From UBA10427 sp003500135 (GTDB lineage Bacteria; Bacteroidota; Bacteroidia; Cytophagales; Cyclobacteriaceae), in the NCBI GenBank assembly GCA_963966275.1, contig CAWZYQ010000117.1:1-12343 (forward strand): DNA of 12,343 nt, read 5' to 3'. Both the position numbers and the translations under genes were made by a program. Below are positions 1 to 6,745 of the stretch, one piece after another. Below the pieces are notes generated by a model that saw nothing but the letters and a program-made list of their open reading frames with translations, was not told the origin of the DNA and searched no databases. The first letter of the stretch is position 1. Each line of letters opens with the position of its first letter.

Positions 1-320
1 TTGAAGTAGTTTCGACTTAATCTGACAGTTGGGATTAAATTTAAGTGTTGAATTTAATCTTTAACCCCTTAAACAGTCAGATATGAATACTGAAACAAAA
101 GTAATCAAAACAAAATTAGGACCGCTCAATTTAGCAGAGCAATTAGGTAACGTATCCCAAGCCTGTAAAATCTTCGGTTACAGTCGAGATAGCTATTACC
201 GCTACAAAGTGTTGTACGATCAAGGAGGAGACATGGCTTTAGCCGACCTTAGCCGAAAACGCCCAAATCGCAAAAATCGCATTGAGCCAGCTATTGAAGA
301 GCGTGTAGTCTTTATGGCGC
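1..320 (+). mobile_element. Partial IS481-family insertion sequence (5' portion)
   Basis: The leader and transposase N-terminus at 83-319 look like the left part of an IS481-family element. The window starts at or inside its left end, so the terminal inverted repeat and target duplication cannot be defined. Similarity to the transposase stops near 320, and no DDE catalytic core follows. The unrelated sulfur gene cluster begins its 3' end only about 125 bp later. The right boundary is inferred from loss of protein similarity and is approximate. Confidence 0.6.
20..82 (+). repeat. Nested inverted repeats in the transposase leader
   Basis: Two perfect inverted repeats are nested. The inner pair is GATTAAATT at 33-41 and AATTTAATC at 51-59, separated by 9 nt. 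The outer pair is ATCTGAC at 20-26 and GTCAGAT at 76-82, whose last base abuts the ATG at 83. In RNA this could fold into a stem that hides the translation start, as 5' structures do in some insertion sequences. In DNA the arms could be transposase or repressor binding sites. The pairing is seen directly; the role is inferred. Confidence 0.5.
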
Positions 321-388
321 CAAAGAGGATTTTGAATTATACTTCAAACAAATGGAAACAAGACATCAGAAAATACAAACCGATATAA
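83..388 (+). pseudogene. Truncated IS481-family transposase (N-terminal HTH region only)
   Basis: Residues 1-79 match the conserved N-terminus of IS481-family transposases. They contain a helix-turn-helix around LAEQLGNVSQACKIFGYSRD (about 17-36), then the YYRYKxLYDxGG and RKRPNRKNR segments typical of the family. Full-length members are about 300 or more residues and carry an integrase-type DDE core; this frame stops at 101. After about residue 79 (nucleotide 320) the expected Tyr-Gly-Gln-Arg-Val-Ser region is missing, and the last 22 residues look unrelated. This suggests a deletion or insertion junction rather than a simple stop mutation. It cannot catalyse transposition alone. It could at most bind DNA as a fragment, which would be speculation. 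Confidence is high for the family and good for the truncation. Confidence 0.8.
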
Positions 389-445
389 ATCGACACTACC
401 AAACTTAACTTCGTAAAGTAGAAATAGGATTGGTTTTGAATAATT

Positions 446-1081
446 CTAGCTACACCCACCCTGCACGGCCTTTTTCTTCCTGCGTACAGGAGGAGCTAAT
501 TTTGATGCATCACTTTCCTCTTCTGAACGCTGTACCTCACCATTACTTTCTTCTTCCATTACTTTTTTGAAGTTGTAAAATGCCTTTTCATCATCTGCCG
601 GGTAGGCATCAAATACATTACCAGCATTCAATACATCAAACCAGTACATCAAACCTCCTTTTAGCACTTTTAAATTTTTATAACCATACTGTGATAAAAG
701 CACATAGACCTGATTGGCCTTTACGCCATTGCCACAGATCAATACTTTCTCATTATCGCTTTTGAATATCTCTTTATATTCAGGCTCCAAAACGGCGGTC
801 ATCGGAATGTTGATTGCACCTTCGATGTGCTTTTTGTCATACCACTGCGGATTGCGGATATCGATCAATACTTTTCCAGCAGTTTTTTTGTCTATCCACT
901 GCTTGACAGTTATGGCTTCCACATACTGGTTGTCATTCAACAGTTCATCGTGCATGGCTACTGCCGAAGTTTCAAAAGCATAGGGATCACGATTTACACC
1001 AGCAGCAATTAAAAATACTGCCGCCACAACAAAAAGCATCCCGATCATTATTGTATTTGCACTTGTTTTCATAATCATCAT
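446..1081 (-). CDS. Membrane-anchored rhodanese-domain protein with active-site Cys and C-terminal GGCS tail
   Basis: This 211-residue protein has one N-terminal hydrophobic helix (about 9-28), consistent with a membrane anchor and a periplasmic body. The rhodanese fold spans about 55-150, with the CDC25/rhodanese-type motifs VLIDIRNPQWYDKKHIEGAI (about 71-90) and LKGGLMYWF (140-148). The catalytic loop starts at Cys116 (CGNGVKAN), so persulfide formation is plausible. After the domain comes an acidic linker (about 162-192), then a basic RRKKK stretch (200-204) and a final GGCS with Cys210. The first of three nearby Met codons is used here; Met2 or Met4 are also possible. The gene starts 3 bp after the stop of its upstream relative and is the last in the cluster. 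The likely role is sulfane-sulfur transfer in the cell envelope. The natural donor and acceptor are unknown. Confidence 0.85.
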   Translation of the reverse strand: MMIMKTSANTIMIGMLFVVAAVFLIAAGVNRDPYAFETSAVAMHDELLNDNQYVEAITVKQWIDKKTAGKVLIDIRNPQWYDKKHIEGAINIPMTAVLEPEYKEIFKSDNEKVLICGNGVKANQVYVLLSQYGYKNLKVLKGGLMYWFDVLNAGNVFDAYPADDEKAFYNFKKVMEEESNGEVQRSEEESDASKLAPPVRRKKKAVQGGCS

Positions 1082-1084
1082 CTT

Positions 1085-1723
1085 TTAACTGCAACCTCCC
1101 TCTACACGTTGTTTTTTCTTTTGGGGCACTGGTAATTTTATCTCACTCTCCGACTGTGCCGGAGCGCTTATAGCTGTATTGCCGGTGAAAAACATTTTAG
1201 CCCCCACTCTTTTTTGATAAAGGTCAAATGCTGCTTTGCTTTCCGTAGCTTCAGGCGGCACGGGTAAAATGATATCGGTAAACCACTCATTTAAACCGCC
1301 ACGCAGGTAATAATTATTTTTAAATCCGCGCTGCCGGGTAAGCATCCAGGCCTCGGTAGAAAGGGTCGTGCCATTGCTATAAAACACATTGTTGCGCATG
1401 CCCTGGTCAACATAGGGCACCCAGTTTTCTGTAAAAAGCGAATCAAACGGGATATTGATGGCCCCGGGTAAATGAAAAGTATCATATTCTGTCTTACTTC
1501 TCAGGTCGATTAGCAATATGGAAGGATCCTTATCGATGAGTAATTGCGCCAACTCGTCAACACTTACCGCATGAGACTCCAGCTTTAATTCCCGCAATAG
1601 CTGCTCAGCATTCAGTTCTGTCGAAGAGTTTTTTGTCGGTGGCAAAACTGCCGCCACAAAGCCCATCAGTACCATCACCAATGAGGCAATCAAACGAGGG
1701 GTATAATTATTTACTTTTTTCAT
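1085..1723 (-). CDS. Membrane-anchored rhodanese-like protein lacking the catalytic Cys (Ser116), with C-terminal GGCS tail
   Basis: This 212-residue protein is a diverged paralog of the downstream rhodanese protein. It has a short cytoplasmic start, one hydrophobic helix (about 10-28) and a rhodanese domain at about 53-148, with ILLIDLRSKTEYDTFHLPGAI (about 69-89) and LRGGLNEWF (140-148). The catalytic position holds Ser116 (VFYSNGTT) where the sister has Cys116, so the normal persulfide cannot form there. The tail nevertheless keeps the basic KKK (202-204) and ends in VEGGCS with Cys211, almost the same as its partner. That conservation suggests the tail matters more than the fold's own active site. 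The protein may be a binding or scaffold subunit, or may carry sulfur on the terminal Cys; both ideas are inference. It lies 31 bp after the YeeE/YedE gene and 3 bp before the next gene. Confidence 0.83.
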   Translation of the reverse strand: MKKVNNYTPRLIASLVMVLMGFVAAVLPPTKNSSTELNAEQLLRELKLESHAVSVDELAQLLIDKDPSILLIDLRSKTEYDTFHLPGAINIPFDSLFTENWVPYVDQGMRNNVFYSNGTTLSTEAWMLTRQRGFKNNYYLRGGLNEWFTDIILPVPPEATESKAAFDLYQKRVGAKMFFTGNTAISAPAQSESEIKLPVPQKKKQRVEGGCS

Positions 1724-1754
1724 AAATCAATACTTTTATCATTCGATACAGGGC

Positions 1755-2357
1755 TTAAATTTCCTTCGAAATATCGTCTCTTTTAAACATCTTTTCGGCC
1801 TTTTCGCCCAGCCAAAACATCATCACGGCCATAAAGATCACAGCAAATGCCAGCAACCCGTCCTTAATACCAAGTTCTTCAGATAACTTTGGAGCGCCTA
1901 CAAATGCATCATTATAAAGCGGTTCGAGCCAGTCGTAGGTTAGGCCAAAAATGAAGATGCCAATCAAACTGCCTCCAATAAATATCATCGCGTCGATCTT
2001 GCCAATGGCGGCGGCACAAACACTGGTGCCCGGACAAAATCCACCGATTATAAAACCTGCCCCCATGATTACACCACCTACAATGGCTGATTTAATGTAG
2101 TATTGATTGATATAGACAATGCTCATGTCGATCAGGCCAAGATAATTCAAAAATATCAGGCCAACCATCGCGGTGATTGCAGCAGTGAAAAAGACTTTCA
2201 AAACTGTAATATCATAGCCGTAAAACATTCCGGCCAACTTGCGGCTGGAGGAAAAGCCCGCCTGTTCGAGCACAAATCCAAAACCTATACCTATGAGGAA
2301 GGCCGCCAAAAGGTTGAGTTCCTCAGTATATCCGTTTAGTGGAATAATAGGAGCCAT
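1755..2357 (-). CDS. YeeE/YedE-family half-size sulfur transporter (second of pair)
   Basis: A 200-residue integral membrane protein with about five hydrophobic segments (about 15-32, 52-74, 90-118, 122-140, 166-185). The motif GAGFIIGGFCPGTSVCAAA (about 99-117, Cys108 and Cys114) is the CPG-type signature of the YeeE/YedE (DUF395, TsuA/PmpAB-like) family, which is linked to uptake of thiosulfate or other sulfur compounds. The single-chain relatives are roughly 350 residues with two pseudo-repeats. This protein is one half and the gene just upstream is the other, so they probably form a heteromer. Near the N-terminus, where many relatives have Arg-Phe-Cys, this protein has AGFSSS (33-38). The start at 2357 gives a complete first helix and an 18-bp gap to the upstream gene. 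The family call is firm; the cargo is inferred from the family and from neighbouring rhodaneses. Confidence 0.87.
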   Translation of the reverse strand: MAPIIPLNGYTEELNLLAAFLIGIGFGFVLEQAGFSSSRKLAGMFYGYDITVLKVFFTAAITAMVGLIFLNYLGLIDMSIVYINQYYIKSAIVGGVIMGAGFIIGGFCPGTSVCAAAIGKIDAMIFIGGSLIGIFIFGLTYDWLEPLYNDAFVGAPKLSEELGIKDGLLAFAVIFMAVMMFWLGEKAEKMFKRDDISKEI

Positions 2358-2375
2358 ATTTTCTTTCTTTAAATG

Positions 2376-2894
2376 CTAAATCCAGTTTTTTCTAAAAAAG
2401 TACGCAAGTGCGAAGGCTGTCCCGAATATGCAAACCATTGTTACATATCCTGCCACTGAAAGCACTGCCATGCCACTTAAGGCCGCTCCGCTGGTACACC
2501 CTCTTCCCAACTGAGATCCGAAACCAAACAAAGCACCACCTATCAATGCCAAAATGATCCTTCTTCGATTGGTGATATTGGGCGACTTCTCAATTTTGAA
2601 TTTCAACCTACCGGCGAAGGCACCGGATATAAAACCTCCCACTAATACGCCAAGCACCTCAAACACCAACCAGGATTTCATTGGCGAATTGGGCCCACCC
2701 AGGAATTTACCAAAGAAGCTATTTGTAGTCGCATAGTTGGCGTCAACCACATCAACAGTGGCTACCACTGCACTTTTCATGGCGCCACTTGCGCCCAGCC
2801 CCCGACCGGTAAGATAGAAGGCGGCCAGCAATACCAACCCCAGCAGTACGCCTGCCAGGTATGGATTCATATATTTCGTTTTTGTATCGATCAT
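2376..2894 (-). CDS. YeeE/YedE-family half-size sulfur transporter (first of pair)
   Basis: A 172-residue membrane protein. Hydrophobic segments lie at about 12-30, 76-95, 112-130 and 142-165, with a longer polar loop around 52-72. The signature GFGSQLGRGCTSGAALSG (about 124-141, Cys133) is the other classic YeeE/YedE motif, distinct from the CPG motif of its downstream partner. In single-chain family members both kinds of motif line the transport path, and their Cys residues are thought to pass the thiosulfate or sulfane sulfur along. Having the two motifs on separate genes suggests that neither protein works alone. The gene starts 11 bp after the NrfD-like gene stop, which points to coupled expression with the redox enzyme. 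No Shine-Dalgarno is visible. Direction and substrate of transport are inferred from family knowledge. Confidence 0.88.
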   Translation of the reverse strand: MIDTKTKYMNPYLAGVLLGLVLLAAFYLTGRGLGASGAMKSAVVATVDVVDANYATTNSFFGKFLGGPNSPMKSWLVFEVLGVLVGGFISGAFAGRLKFKIEKSPNITNRRRIILALIGGALFGFGSQLGRGCTSGAALSGMAVLSVAGYVTMVCIFGTAFALAYFFRKNWI

Positions 2895-2905
2895 AATTGA
2901 ATTTT

Positions 2906-3847
2906 TTAATAAAGATACCGACTAGCCTGGCCTGCATAGGTGATAATAAAGCGCAGACACAAGCTGCCAAAAAGGATCAACAATGCGGGTATGTAGGCCG
3001 GAATATGGTGCCCTCGCAACTCCCAGATCTCCAACACGGCCGGAAGCGCCATACCTAAAATGACGACTAAAATCCAGAAGGGCAGTGTATATGCTCCTCC
3101 AAGGAACAATTGCGCTGCTTCTATCTGCACTTCAGTACTGGCCATAAAACCCATAAACATGTGTATGATCAAAAACAATTCGATCCCTATCAGCGCCAGA
3201 TCTATCTGGCTGAACAGTTTGCGCTCTGCGCGATCTTTGGACAACATCATGATCAGTGCAGCCCCTGCAGAAAGACCGGAGACCAGGAATAATGGCCCCA
3301 AAATAGACGTGTTCCACAATGGTCGCGCGTTAAATGCCGATAACAGTATTCCGGTGTATATCCCCAGGATAACTGACATAAAGATCAGCACCCAAGCCAT
3401 CTCCCGGCGTTTAGATTGGAAAAAGGATTCCAGCTTTTGCAGCCAGGATACCCTGAAATCAATTTGCGGGTATACTTCCCTTACATAAGAAAACCCCCAG
3501 AATAAAGCCAAAGGCATAACTATCATCAGTGTCCAGGCGCCCCAAGACATGGGCGACTCCAATTTGATCGTCGTGTATAACCGCCAGAAATAGGGTTTAT
3601 GTGTTAAGTCCAGGAATAAGGCAAAAAGGCCTAAGCCCAGGAATATTGGCGTAAAAAGTGGCGCTTTTTTTACAGCTGCGGCATAAGCATCTTCTTTTCC
3701 CCTCAGGTACATAAAGGCAGCAAAGAACAATATTCCCGCTACCAGCCCTCCGAGAAAGAGGTATATCGGAATTTCCCAACCCCAAACATGCAAAACAGGG
3801 TCTATTTTAGGGTTCATCCGGCCACTTACGATTATTTCTTCTTTCAT
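2906..3847 (-). CDS. psrC: NrfD/PsrC-family quinone-interacting membrane subunit
   Basis: A 313-residue polytopic protein with about eight hydrophobic helices (about 25-46, 66-82, 103-122, 148-170, 181-202, 213-235, 255-275, 286-303). Family features include WGWEIPIYLFLGGLVAG (22-38), the HKPYFWRLYTTIKLESPMSW stretch (83-102), and NARPLWNTSILGPLFLVSGL (173-192). NrfD/PsrC proteins anchor a periplasmic FeS subunit and exchange electrons with menaquinone or ubiquinone without haem. The open frame extends upstream to 4006, but that part overlaps the ferredoxin gene and is not NrfD-like. The ATG at 3847 (MKEEIIVSG) leaves a normal 13-bp gap, so it is preferred. The subunit would complete a PsrABC/PhsABC-like complex. 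SoeC of sulfite-oxidising enzymes belongs to the same family, so the symbol marks the type, not a proven substrate. Confidence 0.88.
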   Translation of the reverse strand: MKEEIIVSGRMNPKIDPVLHVWGWEIPIYLFLGGLVAGILFFAAFMYLRGKEDAYAAAVKKAPLFTPIFLGLGLFALFLDLTHKPYFWRLYTTIKLESPMSWGAWTLMIVMPLALFWGFSYVREVYPQIDFRVSWLQKLESFFQSKRREMAWVLIFMSVILGIYTGILLSAFNARPLWNTSILGPLFLVSGLSAGAALIMMLSKDRAERKLFSQIDLALIGIELFLIIHMFMGFMASTEVQIEAAQLFLGGAYTLPFWILVVILGMALPAVLEIWELRGHHIPAYIPALLILFGSLCLRFIITYAGQASRYLY

Positions 3848-3860
3848 AATTCCAAAAATT

Positions 3861-4394
3861 TTAAATGAGATAATAAACCTGTGGCTTGGTACCGGCCTCG
3901 GGCACCAGGGTTTTGTACTTCCGCTTTTTAAGCATAACAGACACCTCGCTATCGGGATCATCAAGATCACCGAAATACATGCATTTCGTAGGACAAACCT
4001 CCACACAAGCAGGTTGCTGACCCTTTTTCACACGATGGAAGCAGAAAGTACACTTATCTACGTATCCATCAGGGTGTGTAAAGCGTGCGTCATATGGACA
4101 TGAAGCAATACAGGCGGCACAGCCAATACACATGTCGTGGTCGACAAGCACTATACCCCCTTCATCGTAGTGGCTGGCGCCGGTTGGGCAGCAACGTACG
4201 CATGGTGAATTATCACAATGGTTGCAACGCTCGGAACGAATCTCCAGCTCCAGTTGTGGATAGGTGCCATCGGTCACCTCCACGATCCAGTCGCGGCAAT
4301 ACCCGACGGGCACATTATTTTCTGTCTGGCAGGCCACCACACAATCGCTGCAGCCCACGCACTTTTTGGTATCTATGGCCATTGCGTATCTCAT
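3861..4394 (-). CDS. psrB: Four-cluster 4Fe-4S ferredoxin subunit (PsrB/PhsB/NrfC/DmsB type)
   Basis: A 177-residue electron-transfer subunit with sixteen cluster cysteines in the standard four groups: Cys12/15/18/22, Cys57/60/65/69, Cys89/92/95/99 and Cys115/118/130/134. The second group follows the CxxCxxxxCxxxCP pattern, and the last has the wider spacing (CTFC...C..xC) seen in PsrB and DmsB. These clusters form a wire between the Mo catalytic subunit and the NrfD-type quinone subunit. No signal peptide is visible; subunits of this type normally travel to the periplasm with the Tat-bearing catalytic partner. The start overlaps the stop of the catalytic gene by 4 bp (ATGA) and is preceded by a strong Shine-Dalgarno, which supports this start and translational coupling. 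Confidence 0.92.
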   Translation of the reverse strand: MRYAMAIDTKKCVGCSDCVVACQTENNVPVGYCRDWIVEVTDGTYPQLELEIRSERCNHCDNSPCVRCCPTGASHYDEGGIVLVDHDMCIGCAACIASCPYDARFTHPDGYVDKCTFCFHRVKKGQQPACVEVCPTKCMYFGDLDDPDSEVSVMLKKRKYKTLVPEAGTKPQVYYLI

Positions 4395-6631
4395 GATGTC
4401 ACCTCCTCTTTATGTGGGTTTTCCACCCTGAATGTCACAAAGTTGCTTCTCATGCCTGTACCGCCCATTATCGGATCGGTTTTTACATTAGTTATCATTT
4501 CCGTATCGCTGGCACCACGACCATGCGTACGCGTCAGCTGCTTATTGTTATGTCCGAAACCGTGGACCATATAAACTGAGTCGAAACGGATCCTTTCCGT
4601 GAGCCTTACTTTCACCGGGAAAGTGCTCAGCGCACCATCCTGGTTTTCGAGCCAAACTTCCTGTCCATTATGCAGGCCCCATTCCCGGCCTACGCGTGGA
4701 TTGACCCACAGGTTGTTTTCATCCATCAGGTCGTGAAGCAGTGGGTTGTTCGATGTTCTGGAGAAAGTATGCATGGGCGCCCGGCCATAATTTAATCGGT
4801 AAAAACCGTTTGGCGGCTCTTCATGCGCGGTGTAAACCGGCATCGGATCGAAGCCTTCGGCCAGAAGATCGGTCGAATACAACTCTATTTTTCCGGTATT
4901 GGTATTAAAATACACATCCTGCCCTTCATGGAAATACAGGTCGTCGTATTTGCGTGGAAACTTCTTGACGCCGATGCGCTTCATTTCTTCAAGCGAAGTT
5001 CCCACCTGTCGGAATTGCCAATCGAGCAGCTCTTCGATATCATTCCATGAGAAATAATCCTCTACACCCATTCGTTTTGCCAGCTGCTTAACAATCCACC
5101 AGTCGGGTTTCGTGTTGTATTTCGGCTCGGTAGCCGGCATTCGCAAAGCAATATTTGGCTCGCGGTGCTCACTGTTGCGGGCATAGTCATAGCGCTCGAG
5201 ATAAGTACATTCGGGCAGCGCCACATCTGCGTAACCTGTGATCTCCATTGGCATAGTATCTATGACCACCATAAATTCGAGGTTCTGGATGGCCTCCAAA
5301 GTTTTCTTCTGATCAGGTAGTGTTGTGATCAGGTTGGTACCATTTACGATCCACGCTTTGAAATTACAATCCCGGTCAGGAGATGGGATTGTTGCGTCGC
5401 AAACTCCGTTGGACACTACTTCAATAGCCAGGTTATATTTGCCCGGGTTGGCGTCACGCCAAGTTCTTTTTGGCTCCGGATAAGGTGGATGAGGCCAGCT
5501 TGGCAGCGCAATTTTTTCCGGGTTATAGTATCCCCCTCTTCTTCCCCAGGATCCGAGTAATGCATTTAATATGGCCACTGCCCTCAATCTTTGAGTGTCA
5601 TCACCATACCAGGTCACGTGACGGCCGGGGTGGATGATCACGGCCGGAGCGGCATCTGCCATTTCTTTTGCTGTTGCACGTATCTGTTCCGGCTCTAACG
5701 AAGTGATGCCGTATGCCCATTCCGGTGTAAATGATTGAACATGAGCCTTTAATTGCTCAAAGCCATAGGTATACTTTTCTACATATTCTTTGTCATACCA
5801 TCCTTCATTAATGATCACATTCATCCAGGCCAATAGCAAGGCCATATCTGTCGCCGGCTTTATCGGCATCCAGAAATTGGACTTACTTGCCGCTGTGGAA
5901 TAGCGTGGATCAACAGTGATAATGCTGGCCCCTTTATCTATGGCATCGGACATTTCCTGAACCTGTCCATTGTGCATATTTTCCCCGAGGTGAGAACCGA
6001 TTAAAACCAGGCATCGTGTATCTCGGATATCGATGCGCTCCGGTGATGAGATGATCTCACCGAATGTTGCTAAAAAAGCTACCTCACGCGGCCCACGACA
6101 TTGCGCAAAGGAAGGTGCAGTAATATTATTTGAGCCCAGTGCCTTTAGAAAATCGCCAAAGAATTTACCTCCGGATCCATGAGTAAACAAGGCCATACAT
6201 TCGGGACCGTGTTTATCGATCACTTTTTTCAGGTTTAGGGCAATGTGATCCAGCGCCTCTTCCCAGGTTGCTTCCTCATAAACCTGCTTCCCGCCAATTT
6301 CTCTGCGGATAAGAGGTGTCTTTAAACGATCTTCGTCGTAGTACATGCCAACACCGCCAGTTCCACGTGGACAAAACCGTCCGTTACAGTGCGGGTCGTC
6401 GTCATTTCCAATGATTTTCCAGATATCTCCCTGGTCATTTTTGTAGACCCAACCGGCACACTTCCAGAAACATACCTCGCAATAGGTAGGTGTTCTGGTA
6501 AAAGAATCGGATGCCTGAAAGGTATCGGAAAGGATGGAGCCTTTGGTAAAATTGAAAAGCGCTCCTGAAACAAGTGCACCCCCCATACCAAGGCTGGAAA
6601 TTTTAATGAAATCCCTTCTTGAAGCTTTCAT
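4391..6631 (-). CDS. psrA: Tat-exported molybdopterin oxidoreductase, PsrA/PhsA-like catalytic subunit
   Basis: A 746-residue DMSO-reductase-superfamily catalytic subunit. The N-terminus has a Tat signal: SRRDFIK at 4-10 followed by a hydrophobic stretch to about 28. The 4Fe-4S site is Cys51, Cys54, Cys58 and Cys87 (CPRG). Cys178, in SFAQCRGPRE, sits where PsrA/PhsA enzymes place the cysteine that ligates Mo. Molybdopterin-binding segments follow, including GSHLGENMHNGQ (212-223), ITVDPRYS (238-245) and the C-terminal domain from about 610. Length suits polysulfide or thiosulfate reductases (about 740-770). Tetrathionate and arsenate reductases are usually larger, and SoeA-type sulfite dehydrogenases typically lack a Tat signal, which argues against those. 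The context of rhodaneses and YeeE/YedE proteins points to an inorganic sulfur substrate. The gene opens the cluster. No dedicated assembly chaperone is in the window. The exact substrate is unresolved. Confidence 0.9.
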   Translation of the reverse strand: MKASRRDFIKISSLGMGGALVSGALFNFTKGSILSDTFQASDSFTRTPTYCEVCFWKCAGWVYKNDQGDIWKIIGNDDDPHCNGRFCPRGTGGVGMYYDEDRLKTPLIRREIGGKQVYEEATWEEALDHIALNLKKVIDKHGPECMALFTHGSGGKFFGDFLKALGSNNITAPSFAQCRGPREVAFLATFGEIISSPERIDIRDTRCLVLIGSHLGENMHNGQVQEMSDAIDKGASIITVDPRYSTAASKSNFWMPIKPATDMALLLAWMNVIINEGWYDKEYVEKYTYGFEQLKAHVQSFTPEWAYGITSLEPEQIRATAKEMADAAPAVIIHPGRHVTWYGDDTQRLRAVAILNALLGSWGRRGGYYNPEKIALPSWPHPPYPEPKRTWRDANPGKYNLAIEVVSNGVCDATIPSPDRDCNFKAWIVNGTNLITTLPDQKKTLEAIQNLEFMVVIDTMPMEITGYADVALPECTYLERYDYARNSEHREPNIALRMPATEPKYNTKPDWWIVKQLAKRMGVEDYFSWNDIEELLDWQFRQVGTSLEEMKRIGVKKFPRKYDDLYFHEGQDVYFNTNTGKIELYSTDLLAEGFDPMPVYTAHEEPPNGFYRLNYGRAPMHTFSRTSNNPLLHDLMDENNLWVNPRVGREWGLHNGQEVWLENQDGALSTFPVKVRLTERIRFDSVYMVHGFGHNNKQLTRTHGRGASDTEMITNVKTDPIMGGTGMRSNFVTFRVENPHKEEVTS
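4399..4407 (-). promoter_or_regulatory. Strong Shine-Dalgarno for the ferredoxin subunit gene
   Basis: On the minus strand AGGAGGTGA lies 4 nt before the ATG at 4394, inside the last codons of the catalytic gene (Glu-Glu-Val-Thr). It matches a full anti-Shine-Dalgarno. The other genes in this window show no comparable site, as is usual in Bacteroidetes. It probably helps translate the second subunit efficiently across the 4-bp overlap. Confidence 0.6.
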
Positions 6632-6687
6632 ATTTGCTCGTTAAAAAGTCCTTCAATACGGGTCAGAAACCAATCCTACCCGAAACA

Positions 6688-6703
6688 TGTGATAAATATC
6701 ATA
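6688..6703. promoter_or_regulatory. CRP/FNR-like palindromic operator candidate
   Basis: TGTGATAAATATCATA is an inverted repeat of TGTGAT and ATCATA around AAAT, with five of six outer positions paired and the TGAT-N4-ATCA core perfect. This is the layout used by CRP/FNR-superfamily regulators. It lies 56 bp before the catalytic-subunit start. Its right edge overlaps the perfect TACCTTTG element of the plus strand. A redox or anaerobiosis regulator would fit a cluster for sulfur respiration, but the regulator is not in the window. Confidence 0.45.
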
Positions 6704-6745
6704 CCTTTGGGGTAAATTGATCGTGAGAATGGTTACGACAAAATA

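Noticed and set aside
3060..3488. Plus-strand 142-residue frame opposite the NrfD-like gene
   Set aside because: It is antisense to a well-supported membrane protein and shows no domain or signal; a shadow frame.
3848..4006. N-terminal extension of the NrfD-like gene to an upstream ATG at 4006
   Set aside because: It lies wholly within or between the ferredoxin gene's end and the true start, is not NrfD-like, and reads as an out-of-frame shadow. The ATG at 3847 gives a proper gap and N-terminus.
4391..6631. Assignment of the Mo enzyme as tetrathionate, arsenate or formate/nitrate reductase
   Set aside because: Length, the Cys178 context and sulfur-related neighbours fit PsrA/PhsA better. 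No TtrR/S, ArrR or formate-specific features are in the window. A phylogeny would be needed to close this.
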